Shown one piece after another: positions 49,838 through 60,737 of a stretch of 64,000 bases of DNA. Under the pieces are notes generated by a model. The model made no database searches. It saw only the letters and a list, made by a program, of their open reading frames with translations, and was not told the DNA's origin. The first letter of the stretch is position 1; each line of letters begins with the position of its first letter. This DNA is from Astropecten irregularis (Eukaryota; Echinodermata; Asteroidea; Paxillosida; Astropectinidae), in assembly GCA_963971285.1 (NCBI GenBank), contig OZ020247.1, positions 12,854,614 to 12,918,613 of the forward strand. Reading direction: 5' to 3'. The translations under genes were made by a program, and so were the position numbers.

Positions 49838-50271
49838 CTGTATGACCCGCATGTTGAGACCAGTCTCCTGAGCAAGCTGTTCACGTATGTGTCTCGTGGG
49901 CTTGGGCGTGGCCGCAAAGGCAGCCTTCAATGTCTCCAACTGTTTGGCCTTAATCGTAGTCCTTGGACCCCTCCTCTTTGCCCCGGACACCCCTCCCGTC
50001 GAGCCCCCGGTACCACCACCCTCGCTGTCCCGGTCTCTCTCCAGCTTGATGCTGTCGTTGTTGTTGTTGGACTCCTTGGTCCTGTTATCCACGCCGTCGT
50101 CTGTCAGGGCGTTGGAGGGTGCCGGTGAGGGCTCGGGCATGTCGGCATCTAGTAGGTCTTCACTGCCTGAGATGTCCCCCGTTGAGCCGTCGTCTTGACT
50201 GCCGGCTAGGCTGGTGTCGCACGGTGTCAGTCCGCCATACGAGTCCATGATGTCCGGGACCTGGGCCTTGC
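49838..50271 (-). CDS. Lhx1/5 (Lim1): Lhx1/5, coding exon 3: acidic linker and homeodomain residues 1-46
   Basis: Third coding exon; completes Gly125 and runs to Gln269. The acceptor is ATATAG at 50277-50272 and the donor CAG/GTAAAA has its intron from 49837, phase 0. Residues 126-222 form a low-complexity, probably disordered linker: acidic and Ser-rich first, then an Asn run (192-196) and a Gly/Thr-rich tract. The homeodomain starts near residue 224, after KR; helices 1 and 2 ([20 protein letters not shown], then [18 protein letters not shown]) are close to those of vertebrate Lhx1/Lhx5. The intron between homeodomain positions 46 and 47 cuts inside the recognition helix, a position used by many homeobox genes. 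Intron 3 is 28355 bp. Confidence 0.96.
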
Positions 50272-50379
50272 CTATATCAACACAACAAACAGGCTTGTTA
50301 GCAAAGAATCACTTTCACTTCAAAATTCTCCATTAAGAAGATATCATGCATCTGAGTTAAAGTTAAAAATTATCACATA

Positions 50380-50690
50380 GGGGGATTAATAATGATTAAA
50401 AATTAAATTAAACAATTGACAAAACAAGCAGATTAACAAATAGATCAATAAACATAATTATATCAAAGACATTACAAACTAACAAACAAAAAGATAACAA
50501 AACAAACATATAAACAAACAAATTAACAAACAGATTAACAAAAATATAACAAACACATTAACAAAAAATATATCAAACAACAAACACATTAACAAACACA
50601 TTAAAATACAGATAAACATGTAAACAAAAATAACAAACAAACATATTGACAAACAATCAAACAAACAAACAGACATCCTGCATAATCTAT
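50380..50690. repeat. A-rich AACAAAC low-complexity tract in intron 2
   Basis: Degenerate AACAAACA/ATTAACA repeats on the plus strand (T-rich on the gene strand), starting 110 bp upstream of the exon 3 acceptor. Could extend the pyrimidine-rich region before the acceptor. Confidence 0.7.
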
Positions 50691-53603
50691 ACACGGCCGA
50701 AAATCCAGTCGCCAAATAAATAAAATAAATTCAAATTCAAATCAACACAAGGACAGATAAACGATGAAAGAGGAGAAATAGGCCAATAGTAGACTAACAC
50801 CCTGTCCAACAAATAATCGTGTATACTAATCAAACGAGGGTCAACCGGTCAGAGATAAGTACACACAAATTAAGGATTGAATGAAGACTATATGGTATTG
50901 ATTTACAGAAACTTGGAGTGTGGGTGTTTGTTTGTGCTGGGTGGGAGGATGTATGTTGGTAAACAGTTTTCAGGACAAGCTTTCAGGACAATCCTGTTTT
51001 CCCGATATGACATTTTCAAATTACACATCTACTGTTATCCATTATCACATTTTTTTTAACTGATTTTATTGGAACACGATTTGTAAATATCAAAGCTATC
51101 ATAATCGTCATTATACAGAATGATGCGACATATTGTTCCGTGTGTTTGACATGTTTTTGCTGAGAAGAACTGATACTGATATAAAGGTTTTGGCAAAAAT
51201 AAAAAATGAAGTGAATTGATTGTCTACATGGCTTCTTTATTGCACCGTGGCTGGGTTCTCTATTGTACATGCACGCCAAGAGAAGCAACAACATCAGGCT
51301 GAGAATGAATTGATGCGATCAACCAATGAGTATGCCTCACGACGTCATGTGATTCAATTTAACATTCAAATTCAACTAATCAGATTCTCCTAGCTACGCC
51401 GGGCCCTTTAAAAGTCAGCATTAACATGCACCGTATGCCACCGCATGTATAAATAATTGAAGAAGCTGTTGGGAGAATTTGCTGAATTGAATCACGGCGA
51501 ATCGTCTGACGGAAAGCCTTTTTTTCTGAGACTCGGTGGCAAAAAAGAAAAAAAAAAGCCCGCCAAAAAATTACCCCCGCGTGTGCAGTGAAAAGAAATC
51601 TTCACCAATTTCCATCGTAAATGACGCTGTTTTACCCTTTGGCAAAATCGCCAGAAACACTACGTCTATAACTTGTAACCAGAAGAGAAGAAAAAAAGCC
51701 AGGAAACCACTCACCTGCGAGTAACGCGAAATGGGAAACAGTGTTTGTAATTGCAGGGAAATTACTTTGTATTCAACGAGCCTAATCTATTTTGGCGGGT
51801 TAAGTGTGGTGCAGCATTCCTTGATTGCGTTAACTTAACGCGGCGACGGTACGTGTGTCGCGCGGGGGCCATTGCGTGTATAGCGGTTCAGGCGGGCTTG
51901 GAGCCCGGGCAAGGCAGCTCGGCTGTCGAGTCTCGCTCGGTCAGAAAATCAAATGTCGAAACACAACAAGCATGTGATATATCAAAAGGACCCCAGGCAT
52001 TTTTTCCTCTTCATCGGAACCGATGGCTTGTACTTTGGCGTCTACAGGTGAATGATACAATAGTACGTTGCACCATGATACATCGTGTCATTTCAACCAC
52101 TATAGACAAAGGGGATTCTAACTTTCTCCACCCAAGGCTTGCCTGACAACTTATTCACATCACTTTCCATTGTTGATACCAACATTATACAAAATCTGTC
52201 TTTGACATTTCACTAAACAACGACAAACTGAGAAGATTCAAAATAGGGCTTACCTCTAACAACAAAAAAGGAAACCTTTATCCATATAAAGCTGAAATAA
52301 ATCTAGTACATATAGGCCTTAATTCCTGGCTTGGGTCAGGCCTATATCTCTCCATCATGCACAAAGGCCAGGGGACATTGGGAAAAAGATAATGTTCACT
52401 GGGAATTTGTAATTTCAAAAGAGAGCTTGTGCTTCCCGTCTATATATACACCATGGACATAAATAATCACCAGAGCCTCTCAGCTCAGCGCACATCATGC
52501 TGATTTGCCAACGCGACGTGCTCGGCATGAAAATGCAAAGCTTCCCAGCATGCCAAGGGAAACTTTGTCATCAGTCTGTTTTGTGCGAAGCAGACGATAA
52601 TTCAATACAACCACTGACTCTGTTAATACATGCAATGCAGTTTGGACCCTAGCGGAAGTAATTTTGACGGTTTTTCTGGGTGTGGGTTTCAGGAGTTTTT
52701 CAAGCGTGGATTTCGGGACACGGTGGGAGTTCAGTATACACGTGGCATTTGAATCGCATTGCAAGTTTTAAAAACTTATGCACGTGGCACATTCGCTACA
52801 ATAAATGTAATTTGCATATTGGTACAAAATATCAATCAAGTGCGCCCTCTGTTGTTGGAGTAAAATAATTTTCGTAGCTGAACAGACAACATTTTCTAAC
52901 GAACTGGATAAAATAACTAGATAAGATATATTGAAATAAAGCAAGTCTGCATGTTGGTGTGAATATTGCCTGCCATCATTTCACTAACGCCAATAGAGGG
53001 AGCTGTTTACGACCCGTAAATATCACTGATGTAAAACATATTAACAAGGTTGCATTAAAATTTCCTTGTCAAATTGAATAAATTAAATTTTTCATCTTTT
53101 CGAGTGATGGTTTTGATGGCAGTGTACTTTTTTTGTTTAACTCGTTAGTCACGAAAAAAAAAAGTAGGGGTACCGCGGTGAGCTGTTAAATCCACCAGCC
53201 GTGTGATGCTGCTACTTCACGGTGAAACAATGCCACTGGATGCGGCAAAGTAACACTACTTCAACCCAAAAAATGATTAAAATATCCACGCAGTATAAAT
53301 TTGATGTGAGTAATTCCACAGACCAGCTTTTTGTACGGGTATATAGACAATGCATTGCTGATTATTTTAACAAACTTTTACAACAGAGAAGGGAAACAAA
53401 TTTATTGGCATCATCAATGTCTATAAAACGATTCAGTGGACAACAAAAACCACAAATTCATTAGCGGCGCTAAAATAATTACGTACCCGTATATAGATAC
53501 CAGGACATTATTGCTTTCAAGGACAGTATCATAAAAAAATAGACACACACGGAAATGCACACCAAGCACCTGTGAATTCATCCATTGCTAGTGGGCTTGT
53601 ATG

Positions 53604-53818
53604 TAAATGCAAAAGAGTGAAAAGCCACTCTTTGAAGAGCAAATATGAGGGACAAATCTTTTTCGAATTGTCTTCCACTCTTTTATTAGAGTGAAGTTTG
53701 CATCGTTTTGAGTGATTTTTGACCCTGACCCAGAGTGAAATAACCACCTGTCTTTTTAAGAGCCATATGAAGGGAAACTCGATTCTGAACGAGTGGTATT
53801 TTCACTCCTTTGCATTAA
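53604..53818. mobile_element. Element with AATGCAAAAGAGTGAAAA inverted ends
   Basis: Left GTAAATGCAAAAGAGTGAAA then GCCACTC; right GAGTGGTATTTTCACTCC then TTTGCATTAA. Interior has further ACTCTTT/AGAGTG motifs. 215 bp, non-coding. Confidence 0.65.
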
Positions 53819-54075
53819 GAGAGAGATGTAATACTTTGCCATCAAGAAACTGATGTTTACTGCGAACAATCGAAATACATGTACTTTCTTTTTGCCAGTA
53901 GGCATATATGCTGTTTATTTTCTCGTACTGGTGAGTGGTTTCAGGGATGTTGTATATAGCCTACGTCTGTTTAATTTTAATGTTAAAATAAAATTGAAAT
54001 CATATTTGTTTGGATCAGTTCTTGTGTATAATAATACGCGTACGATTCTCAAAGCTGTCGAAATGATAACAAGTC

Positions 54076-54207
54076 TTTCGATCGATCGTAACACGATTTA
54101 CGGAGGATAACCCATCGTAGGGAGGGCCTATCCCACGTAGGGCTGCAATACATCAAACTTCCTACGATTGATAGTAAGTTACGATAAGTTTGGTGAAATT
54201 GACACCC
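54076..54207. mobile_element. Family G element in intron 2-3 region
   Basis: Matches the 10772 copy through CGATCGATCGTAACACGATT, GGATAACCCATCGTAGGGAG, GATTGATAGTAAGTTACGAT and GTGAAATTGACACC. The left terminus is degraded. Confidence 0.65.
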
Positions 54208-55115
54208 AGTTCCAGTATGGGTCCCGCAAATAAGGACTGTTTCTCACGGTCTTTCTGATGAAGCAGAAGTACGTGTATTTTATATGTTCAAACTCATTTT
54301 AAGCGGTTAACCCAGCAATTGGTGACTGTGGATGTCTGATAATAAGCTGTCACGTGAACTGCTTCTCATCTTAAAAAAAAGAATTCTCGGAATAGGGTTC
54401 TTTCAACTTATAACTTTCAGGGGCGCACGTCCGACCACTTCTCAACGGGGCTCCGCTTCCATAACCCAGAAAAAAACCTCTAAGACTTGAAGCGGCCCGT
54501 ATATTTTTGCCATCACCCTGGAGCGATAGGTCTCTGGTCCTTCGGGCGACTAGTTTCTCCGGAAACCCTAGGGCTCTTGCCGTCGTGTCATTTTTGGGGG
54601 TCATTACTTGTTTTTCTTACAAGGATCGGAGATGAAACAGTGTTTTAATTTCGTGTCAGGGCTCACGCCGGTGGCGTGCAACTCTTCCAGCGGGAACACT
54701 AGGTCAGAATCCCGGGGTTGCTCAGTAATGAGAAACGTGATCGCAGTCCAATGAATTGGCTTTGGCCAAAAAAACCCAAAAATTAAAATAAGAGTGACCT
54801 AAATTTTCTTGTTAAACCCAAAGTCGCGGCATTTCAATGCCTTTTACAGCACTGACCGCGATAAATGGGGAATGATTTTTGATCTCTCATGATTATAGTA
54901 TATCTTTAGATATCAACGCCTTAATTTGAGTTTGAGTTATCAGATTTCGTTCTGATTGTCTGGGTAGGACTTGTACTTATTATTGTTCGTTAAATTAACT
55001 TCCATCAATCATTGACAGACATTTTTTAAAAGAAAAGCCAGCCTGGAAAATGAAAAATGAAACACACTTTTAATTTGTGCTAGATAAATATACTGTCAGA
55101 TGATCAATTTAAAAT

Positions 55116-55477
55116 TTAAAGGTATAGTACATGATTGGTAAATGTCACAGAACAGCACCCACACTTTGTCTAACCCAACATGTTCATAAAATAACACACC
55201 TGTGAAAATTTGCGCTCAATCGGACATCTGAGTCACTATAGCGAAAACGCGACTCAAAGTTTTTCTTATAAAACATAAAGAATGGTTTTGATCTTACCCT
55301 GAAATCAAAACTATTTTCAGTCTTTGTTTTACCAATTTCTGGATAAATATACCATTTCAGGCGGAAATATTTCAACAGTATGTTTCTACCGGCACAATCT
55401 TCATACCCTGAAAGTTATACGTAAATCGGTGAACATTTTTGTTTGGGTATGTTACCAATCCTGTACCGTATCTTTAA
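55116..55477 (-). mobile_element. Family C element 46 bp downstream of exon 2
   Basis: 362 bp, TTAA on both edges (AGGTATAGTACATGATTGGT left, AGATACGGTACAGGATTGGT mirrored at the right). Confidence 0.8.
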
Positions 55478-55523
55478 ATTTCACAGTGTTTATGTGTGTG
55501 TATGTCAGTGAAATAATACTCAC

Positions 55524-55723
55524 CGCATGCTTTGCTCATGTAATCCTCTTTACATATAAATTGGTTCTCGTCCACCACGTACAGTTCCTCACCAGTGGAT
55601 AACTGGCGGCGGCATACCATGCATGTAAAGCAATTCAAATGAAACACTTTATTTCGCGCACGGCGAACCAGATCACTGGGTAATATGCCCAGAGAGCAGC
55701 CTGCACATTTGGTCCCGTACGTC
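55524..55723 (-). CDS. Lhx1/5 (Lim1): Lhx1/5, coding exon 2: LIM domain 2
   Basis: Second coding exon, residues 58-125. The acceptor is TGCAG at 55728-55724, after a pyrimidine-rich stretch. The exon's first base completes Arg58, which is split with exon 1. LIM2 ligands are C64, C67, H86, C89, C92, C95, C115 and D118, a complete second zinc-finger pair. The blocks [20 protein letters not shown] and [13 protein letters not shown] are strongly Lhx1/5-like. The donor is GTGAGT (intron from 55523), phase 1. TTAA-type mobile elements lie 40 bp upstream and 46 bp downstream of the exon, leaving very little ancestral intron sequence for splicing signals. Intron 2 is 5252 bp. Confidence 0.96.
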
Positions 55724-55763
55724 CTGCATTGAGCGAATAAAGAAGATGAAAAATGAAAAATAG

Positions 55764-56141
55764 TTAAAGGTAATATATCAAAGTTTGGTTTTAGTTACCG
55801 AAATGCAGATTGAGCAAAAATATCAAGGGATATACAATAATTATATAACAGTCATCTGTGAAATTCCCAGTCCCATACGGTGCCCACCTTTTGAGAAAAC
55901 AGTGAAAAACGCCCACGGTATTTGTCAAAATCTTTTCACCGTTATTTTGATTGTTGAAAGATCAAAATAGTTGTGTTTTTTTTGTCATTGATTTTACTCC
56001 TTTCTGGATAAATACAGAATTCAGACAGAAAAAAAGACATGTTTCTACCATCACCATCTTTATACCGCGTAAGTTACAAGTATACATCTGTGAAGATTTC
56101 TGTTTCTGTATACTACTAAAGTATGATATAATAACCTTTAA
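55764..56141 (+). mobile_element. Family A element 40 bp upstream of exon 2
   Basis: 378 bp, TTAA on both edges. Only 40 bp separate it from the exon, so branch point and pyrimidine tract must lie in that gap or in the element. A truncated second copy follows in tandem at 56142. Confidence 0.8.
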
Positions 56142-56220
56142 AAAGGTAATGTCCTACTTTGGTTTTTGTCAAAGAATTACATATTCACGGGCAAAAATAT
56201 CAAGGAAGATACAGTAACAG
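56142..56220 (+). repeat. Family A left-end fragment in tandem
   Basis: The left 80 bp of family A (AAGGTAATGTCCTACTTTGG to AAGATACAGTAACAG) then an abrupt switch into the TGTACAC-rich module at 56221. Confidence 0.7.
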
Positions 56221-56468
56221 TTTTGCTCTGTGTACACTGTAAACGTAGTAATCTTGGTAGCATGTTGCCCAGGTCTGTTATTGCTGAAAATGTTGTCAGT
56301 GTACACAGAGCAAAACGAGTTGGGTAACATTTCGCAGCAACATCTCGGTAACATGTTGGCCAAATGTTGATAGTGTACACAGGGCCCAAAGTCATGTTGC
56401 CTATAGGTGTGTTGCCCTATAACTGGGCAAAATGTTACCGAAATTGTTGACAATGTACACTCTGCTTA
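56221..56468. mobile_element. TGTACAC-rich module with 18-bp inverted repeat
   Basis: TTTTGCTCTGTGTACACT (56221-56238) is perfectly mirrored at 56298-56315. Two further weaker copies of the same motif follow (AGTGTACACAGGGC near 56372, AATGTACACTCTGC near 56452), with four repeats of GGTAACATGTTG-like text between. Interrupts the family A fragment to its left. Confidence 0.6.
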
Positions 56469-56807
56469 ACTCCGTTTTTGGGTTTACTATACTCATTGTC
56501 CCACGTATATCGACAAAAACCTATTAATTTCACGGTACATGATACTCCATGAATATATGTTGCATGAACAATACAAACACTTGTTTGGAGACAAAGTCTG
56601 CCCGAGTATAAAAAAAACCCTAACCGGAAATGATGCATCCCAAGAATAATGACAGCAAGGAAATCATCTGAATGATGACGTGAGAGATTATTGCTGAAAT
56701 GCTGAAATGACCTATCATCACATATCAAATCCTTCTATCAGAAAAAAAAAATTGTCTTCTCTTCTTTTGAGGATAAAAACCATGGAATTGTACAGATGAT
56801 TCTTATA

Positions 56808-57247
56808 CAGCGTGTCCCCCCAAAACGCAACACGTTGTGTCGAGAACCATTAGGCCTATATTAAAATTAAACTGTTTATTACTTCAAGATTCAGATATGT
56901 GATACAGCCATGTCTTGGCTATGTACACTTTGAGCAAAATTGGACTGATATTGAGTGGAAAAACTAAGACTGAATTACCCAACCTCAAAACCCGATTTTC
57001 ATTTTTCTTTCAAACACATTATTGTATTGACCACTTAAGAATAATATTTTGGAATACTGCAAATTTGTTTTAAACAGTAATCTTTCAATTGATCATATTT
57101 CGCCAATTGCAGCCCGATTTTGCTTAAATTCTACATGGTTATAGCCAAGATATGGTTGTATCATATAGCTGAATCTTGAAGTGATCAACAGTTTAATTTT
57201 AACGTAATGATTCTCGACAAAGTGTTGCGTTTTGGGGGTACACGCTG
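56808..57247. mobile_element. Long palindromic Tc1/mariner-like MITE in intron 1
   Basis: 440 bp flanked by TA. CAGCGTGTCCCCCCAAAACG is mirrored by CGTTTTGGGGGTACACGCTG. The inverted similarity continues through TTGTGTCGAGAACCATTA, TTTAATTTTAACGT-like, ACTTCAAGATTCAGATAT and AGCCATGTCTTGGCTATG, giving arms of roughly 190 bp. TA duplication and long arms fit mariner-derived MITEs. Confidence 0.75.
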
Positions 57248-58018
57248 TATATTATACTGCACTGCAAAGTTTAATCACTACGGATTCGAGAAAAACATGT
57301 TTTAGTTACACACGAAGAAGTATTTCAACATAGTTGAAAACATATCGAATCACAGATAACGTCACGCATATTAAATACCTGAAAAGACCACGTATGTCCC
57401 CCCCTCCCCCAACCTAATAGAAAAAACGTCTTAAAACAAAAAAACAAACAAACTAGCAAGCAACCAGCACGTGAGTCCGACAAGCATGCAATGCAGGTAA
57501 GCAAGCAAGGAAGCACAAGGACTTGTGACTGGGTGCTGTTGAGAGCGGGCAGCGTGACTTCACCGGCACGTGTACCTCGCTAAGCTGATGGGTTCAGGTT
57601 CGGCTCAGCTTAGCAATCGGAAGCCATGATACCTCCCTTAATGGCAATTAGTCTGCAGCTTATAGTTGTCGGGGCGATTCTTCTTCAGAAAAAGAAGAAT
57701 ATTTGGAAATGGATGTGGTATAGGCAAATATACCGCAAGCAACAAACAGAAGTCAGTTACGTCACAAAACACGATGTGAAGCTGCTAAAACCCGTGCGTT
57801 CTTGTCACGTGACTAACGGACAACACGTGATAAGGTTTAATGAGGCCACATGCATCAAATAATAATCTGGCCTGACCGTCGACTGTGAACACATAGATTT
57901 CAATTGTATTTATATCTATAGTGTGCTGGCTGTGCATGTGCTATACAGTCACCAAGCCAGGGACTTGCCGTTTTGTTGCAGAAAATTAGGTTTGTACATG
58001 TCAATGTATTGAGCACTG

Positions 58019-58092
58019 TATAATAATAATAATAATAATTGTTAAATTTATAAAGCGCTTCTTACAAATTGTTTCTAAGCGCTGTATATAGG
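58019..58092. repeat. TAA microsatellite with an AAGCGCT hairpin
   Basis: Six TAA units followed by AAAGCGCTTCTTACAAATTG and TCTAAGCGCT, which can fold. A common type of small interspersed sequence in invertebrate deuterostomes. Confidence 0.6.
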
Positions 58093-58168
58093 GCCTACAT
58101 GATTACCAACGGTACCAAGTTACTTCAATCATGGAGGAAGGAAAAAATCTGTTTTCCTTCCTCCACGC

Positions 58169-58502
58169 TTTAAAGGTAATATCATACTTTGGTTGTTGTC
58201 AATGAAATACAGATTCATGGGCAAAAATATCAAGACAGGTACAGTAACAGTCATCTGTGAAAATTTCAGTCGCATACGGTGCCCACTTTTTGACGGAAAA
58301 CAGTGAAAAATTACCACGGTATTTCTTAAGTTAATTCTCTGATTTTTAATCTTTAAAAGATCAAAAAGAATTTTAATAAATACAGCATTTCAGGCAGAAG
58401 AATTGTAATGGTATGTTTCTACCATAACCATCTTCATACCCTGTAAGTTATAGGTAAATCTTGCCGTTTGGGTATACTACCAAAGTATGATACTACCTTT
58501 AA
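58169..58502 (+). mobile_element. Family A element in intron 1
   Basis: 334 bp, TTAA on both edges; loop region shortened. Confidence 0.8.
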
Positions 58503-59093
58503 GAAACACCTTCAGTTTATCAGCTTATATTTTCAATTTAATAATCACCAATATGCGACAAAAACAAGGGGCAGTGCAGCACCCACAACAAACGTTCATG
58601 TATATAAACATCATACTCCTGTTCATTAACAAAAAAAATCATTTTAAAAATTGTAATATATAACAATGTGTATAATTTTGTTGTAGATTGGTACTTTTGG
58701 ACGGGCGGTGAAAGTGTTAAAATTCTAGTCATGGCTTGGGCCGTCGTGCAGAGTTTTTGTTTCACGTTTGGTTCTATACAGTATACACTCCAAATGTATG
58801 TGACTGACCCACAGAATTGATATCGACTTCATCATTCATGCTACTCACGTTACATAACGCACTGATAGTACGAATACATTTTTGTACGGATAAAACTGCA
58901 GAACAAAATTCTAAAAAAAAAAATATAAGCACTATGTGACCATGGAGGAATTTCTTTCTCCATGATGTGACTAAAATGTTGCCACCTGACATACATGTGG
59001 GGTGTTATTCTGCCGTTTTGGGCACACAATGCAAATACTGTACTGGTTGTGGGCTGAATTATGGTACACAATATCAATCAAAATCATTTTCTT

Positions 59094-59431
59094 TTAAAGG
59101 CAGTATCATACTTTGGTTTGAAATACCAACAGAAATGTTCACAGATTTGCTTATAACTTACAGGGTAAAAAGATGGTGATGGTAGAAACATACCGTTAAA
59201 ATTGTTCTGCATGAAATTCTGTATTTATCCAGAAACAATTCTGATCTTTTAAAGATCAAAAATAACGGTGAAAATATTGAAGAAATACTGTGGCTGTTTT
59301 TCACCGTTTTCTCAAAAGGTGGAAACCGCATGGGAATGAAATTTTCAAAGATGACTGTTACTGTATCTGTCTTGATATTTTTGCCCAATCTGTATTTCTT
59401 TGACAAAAACCAAAGTATGACATTACCTTTA
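59094..59431 (-). mobile_element. Family A element in intron 1
   Basis: Left TTAA, right edge TTTA. Both termini recognisable. Confidence 0.8.
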
Positions 59432-59689
59432 TATTTTATATGGGCCTATTATGTCATGATATTCCAATGTAATATATCGAGAATTGAACACCTAGACATG
59501 ATTTTTTTTCTTCTGAAAAAGGACCCTTTTTAAGTCAAACATTCAATTAAATCGATCGCTCTTATCAACTTTCGAGTGTGAGCCAGGTGGGTTGATTTTT
59601 GAGGAGTCCGCCCACCAAATAAATGATAGCACCATTTGTATTGAAAGTATAATCGACATGTCACAAAATGCACAAATATTTACAAATCA

Positions 59690-59890
59690 GTAGGATTTGA
59701 AGTTTTGCATGGTGGAGACACTAGAATGAATTAGACTTTCAGAGACACCATGTATAATACTCTTTGTGTAAGGTGTGTGGTCCTGAAAAGAAACGATGAG
59801 TAAATTGTCGACGTTTCGACCAGCGGAGAGAGAGTGTCTCCTCTCCTGACGACGACCAGAGCACACTGGTCGAAACGTCGATCTCCTCTC
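59690..59890 (+). ncRNA. Hammerhead-bearing dispersed repeat, copy 4, with 12-bp target duplication
   Basis: A diverged relative. On the plus strand 59846-59879 reads CTGACGA, a perfect stem II (CGACCAG against CTGGTCG around AGCACA), then GAAA and CGTC. Stem I is short. An inverse GTCGACGTTTCGACCAGC block at 59807-59824 gives the same head-to-head design as copy 2. ATTTACAAATCA occurs at 59678-59689 and at 59891-59902, immediately flanking the unit, a 12-bp target-duplication candidate. Intact stem II despite sequence divergence from the other copies suggests selection on structure. Confidence 0.45.
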
Positions 59891-60030
59891 ATTTACAAAT
59901 CAATTTCCTTGCTTAGCCAACTTTGAGTAAAATAAATGTTTTCAGATAGTTAGTTTCCACTTGCCTATAACAGAACGAAAGAGGTAAAAATCCGTGACAG
60001 AACTAAAATCCCTGAAAATGAGAGAGCTAT

Positions 60031-60272
60031 TTAAAGGTACAATACATGATTGGTAAAGGTCACAGGACAGCACTCATACTTTGTCTGATATCAAACATAT
60101 ACATGAAATAATAAACCTGTGAAAATTGAGCTCAATTGGACATCTGAGTCACGAGAAAATAGCGAAAACCCGACTTAATTTTTCTTATAAAACATGAAGA
60201 ATGGTTTTGATCCTACCCCGAGATCAAAACTGTTTTCGGTCTTTGTTTTACTAATTTCTGGATAAATACAGC
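60031..60272 (-). mobile_element. Family C element, truncated
   Basis: Left TTAAAGGTACAATACATGAT. Ends at GGATAAATACAGCATA, lacking the right third. Confidence 0.7.
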
Positions 60273-60737
60273 ATACGGACGAACGATCTTTGGAAAAGAC
60301 ACTAAATCTTGATTTCCTTGAAAACCACAGCATCTGATGAACCATGTTTTTTAGGCCTTGCAAATTGTATATGCTCCCTTAAATCTCAAAACAATACTAC
60401 TTAGTACTTAACACATGCTTTAAAGTCCAACATAAAATCAAAAGTTCAAAACCATTAGACCTATTCTCTTTCCGATTTTCTAATCCATACAGACCAGCGC
60501 ACTTCTATAATCCAAGCCGCCTTATATAAAATAAATAAAATTATAAAATCTATACAGTTTACTCAATCTCTGATTAGGGTATAAACATTAACATTATTTT
60601 TTGCAAACCAGAAATGTTGAAAGTTTTGTTCAATCAACGCTCAATAGCGCAAAAGACATTTTAATAAAATTCAAATTTATGGATACCGGTATTTTTTTCA
60701 TGCAGTTTCGCAAAAGTTAAGTCATAACTTTTTACGA

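Larger units (their letters stand above)
50272..55523 (-). other. Lhx1/5 intron 2
   Basis: 5252 bp, donor GTGAGT, acceptor ATATAG. Contains the AACAAAC tract, one family G element, the 53604 element and one family C element. The stretches 50700-53600, 53820-54075 and 54210-55115 show no gene. Confidence 0.75.
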
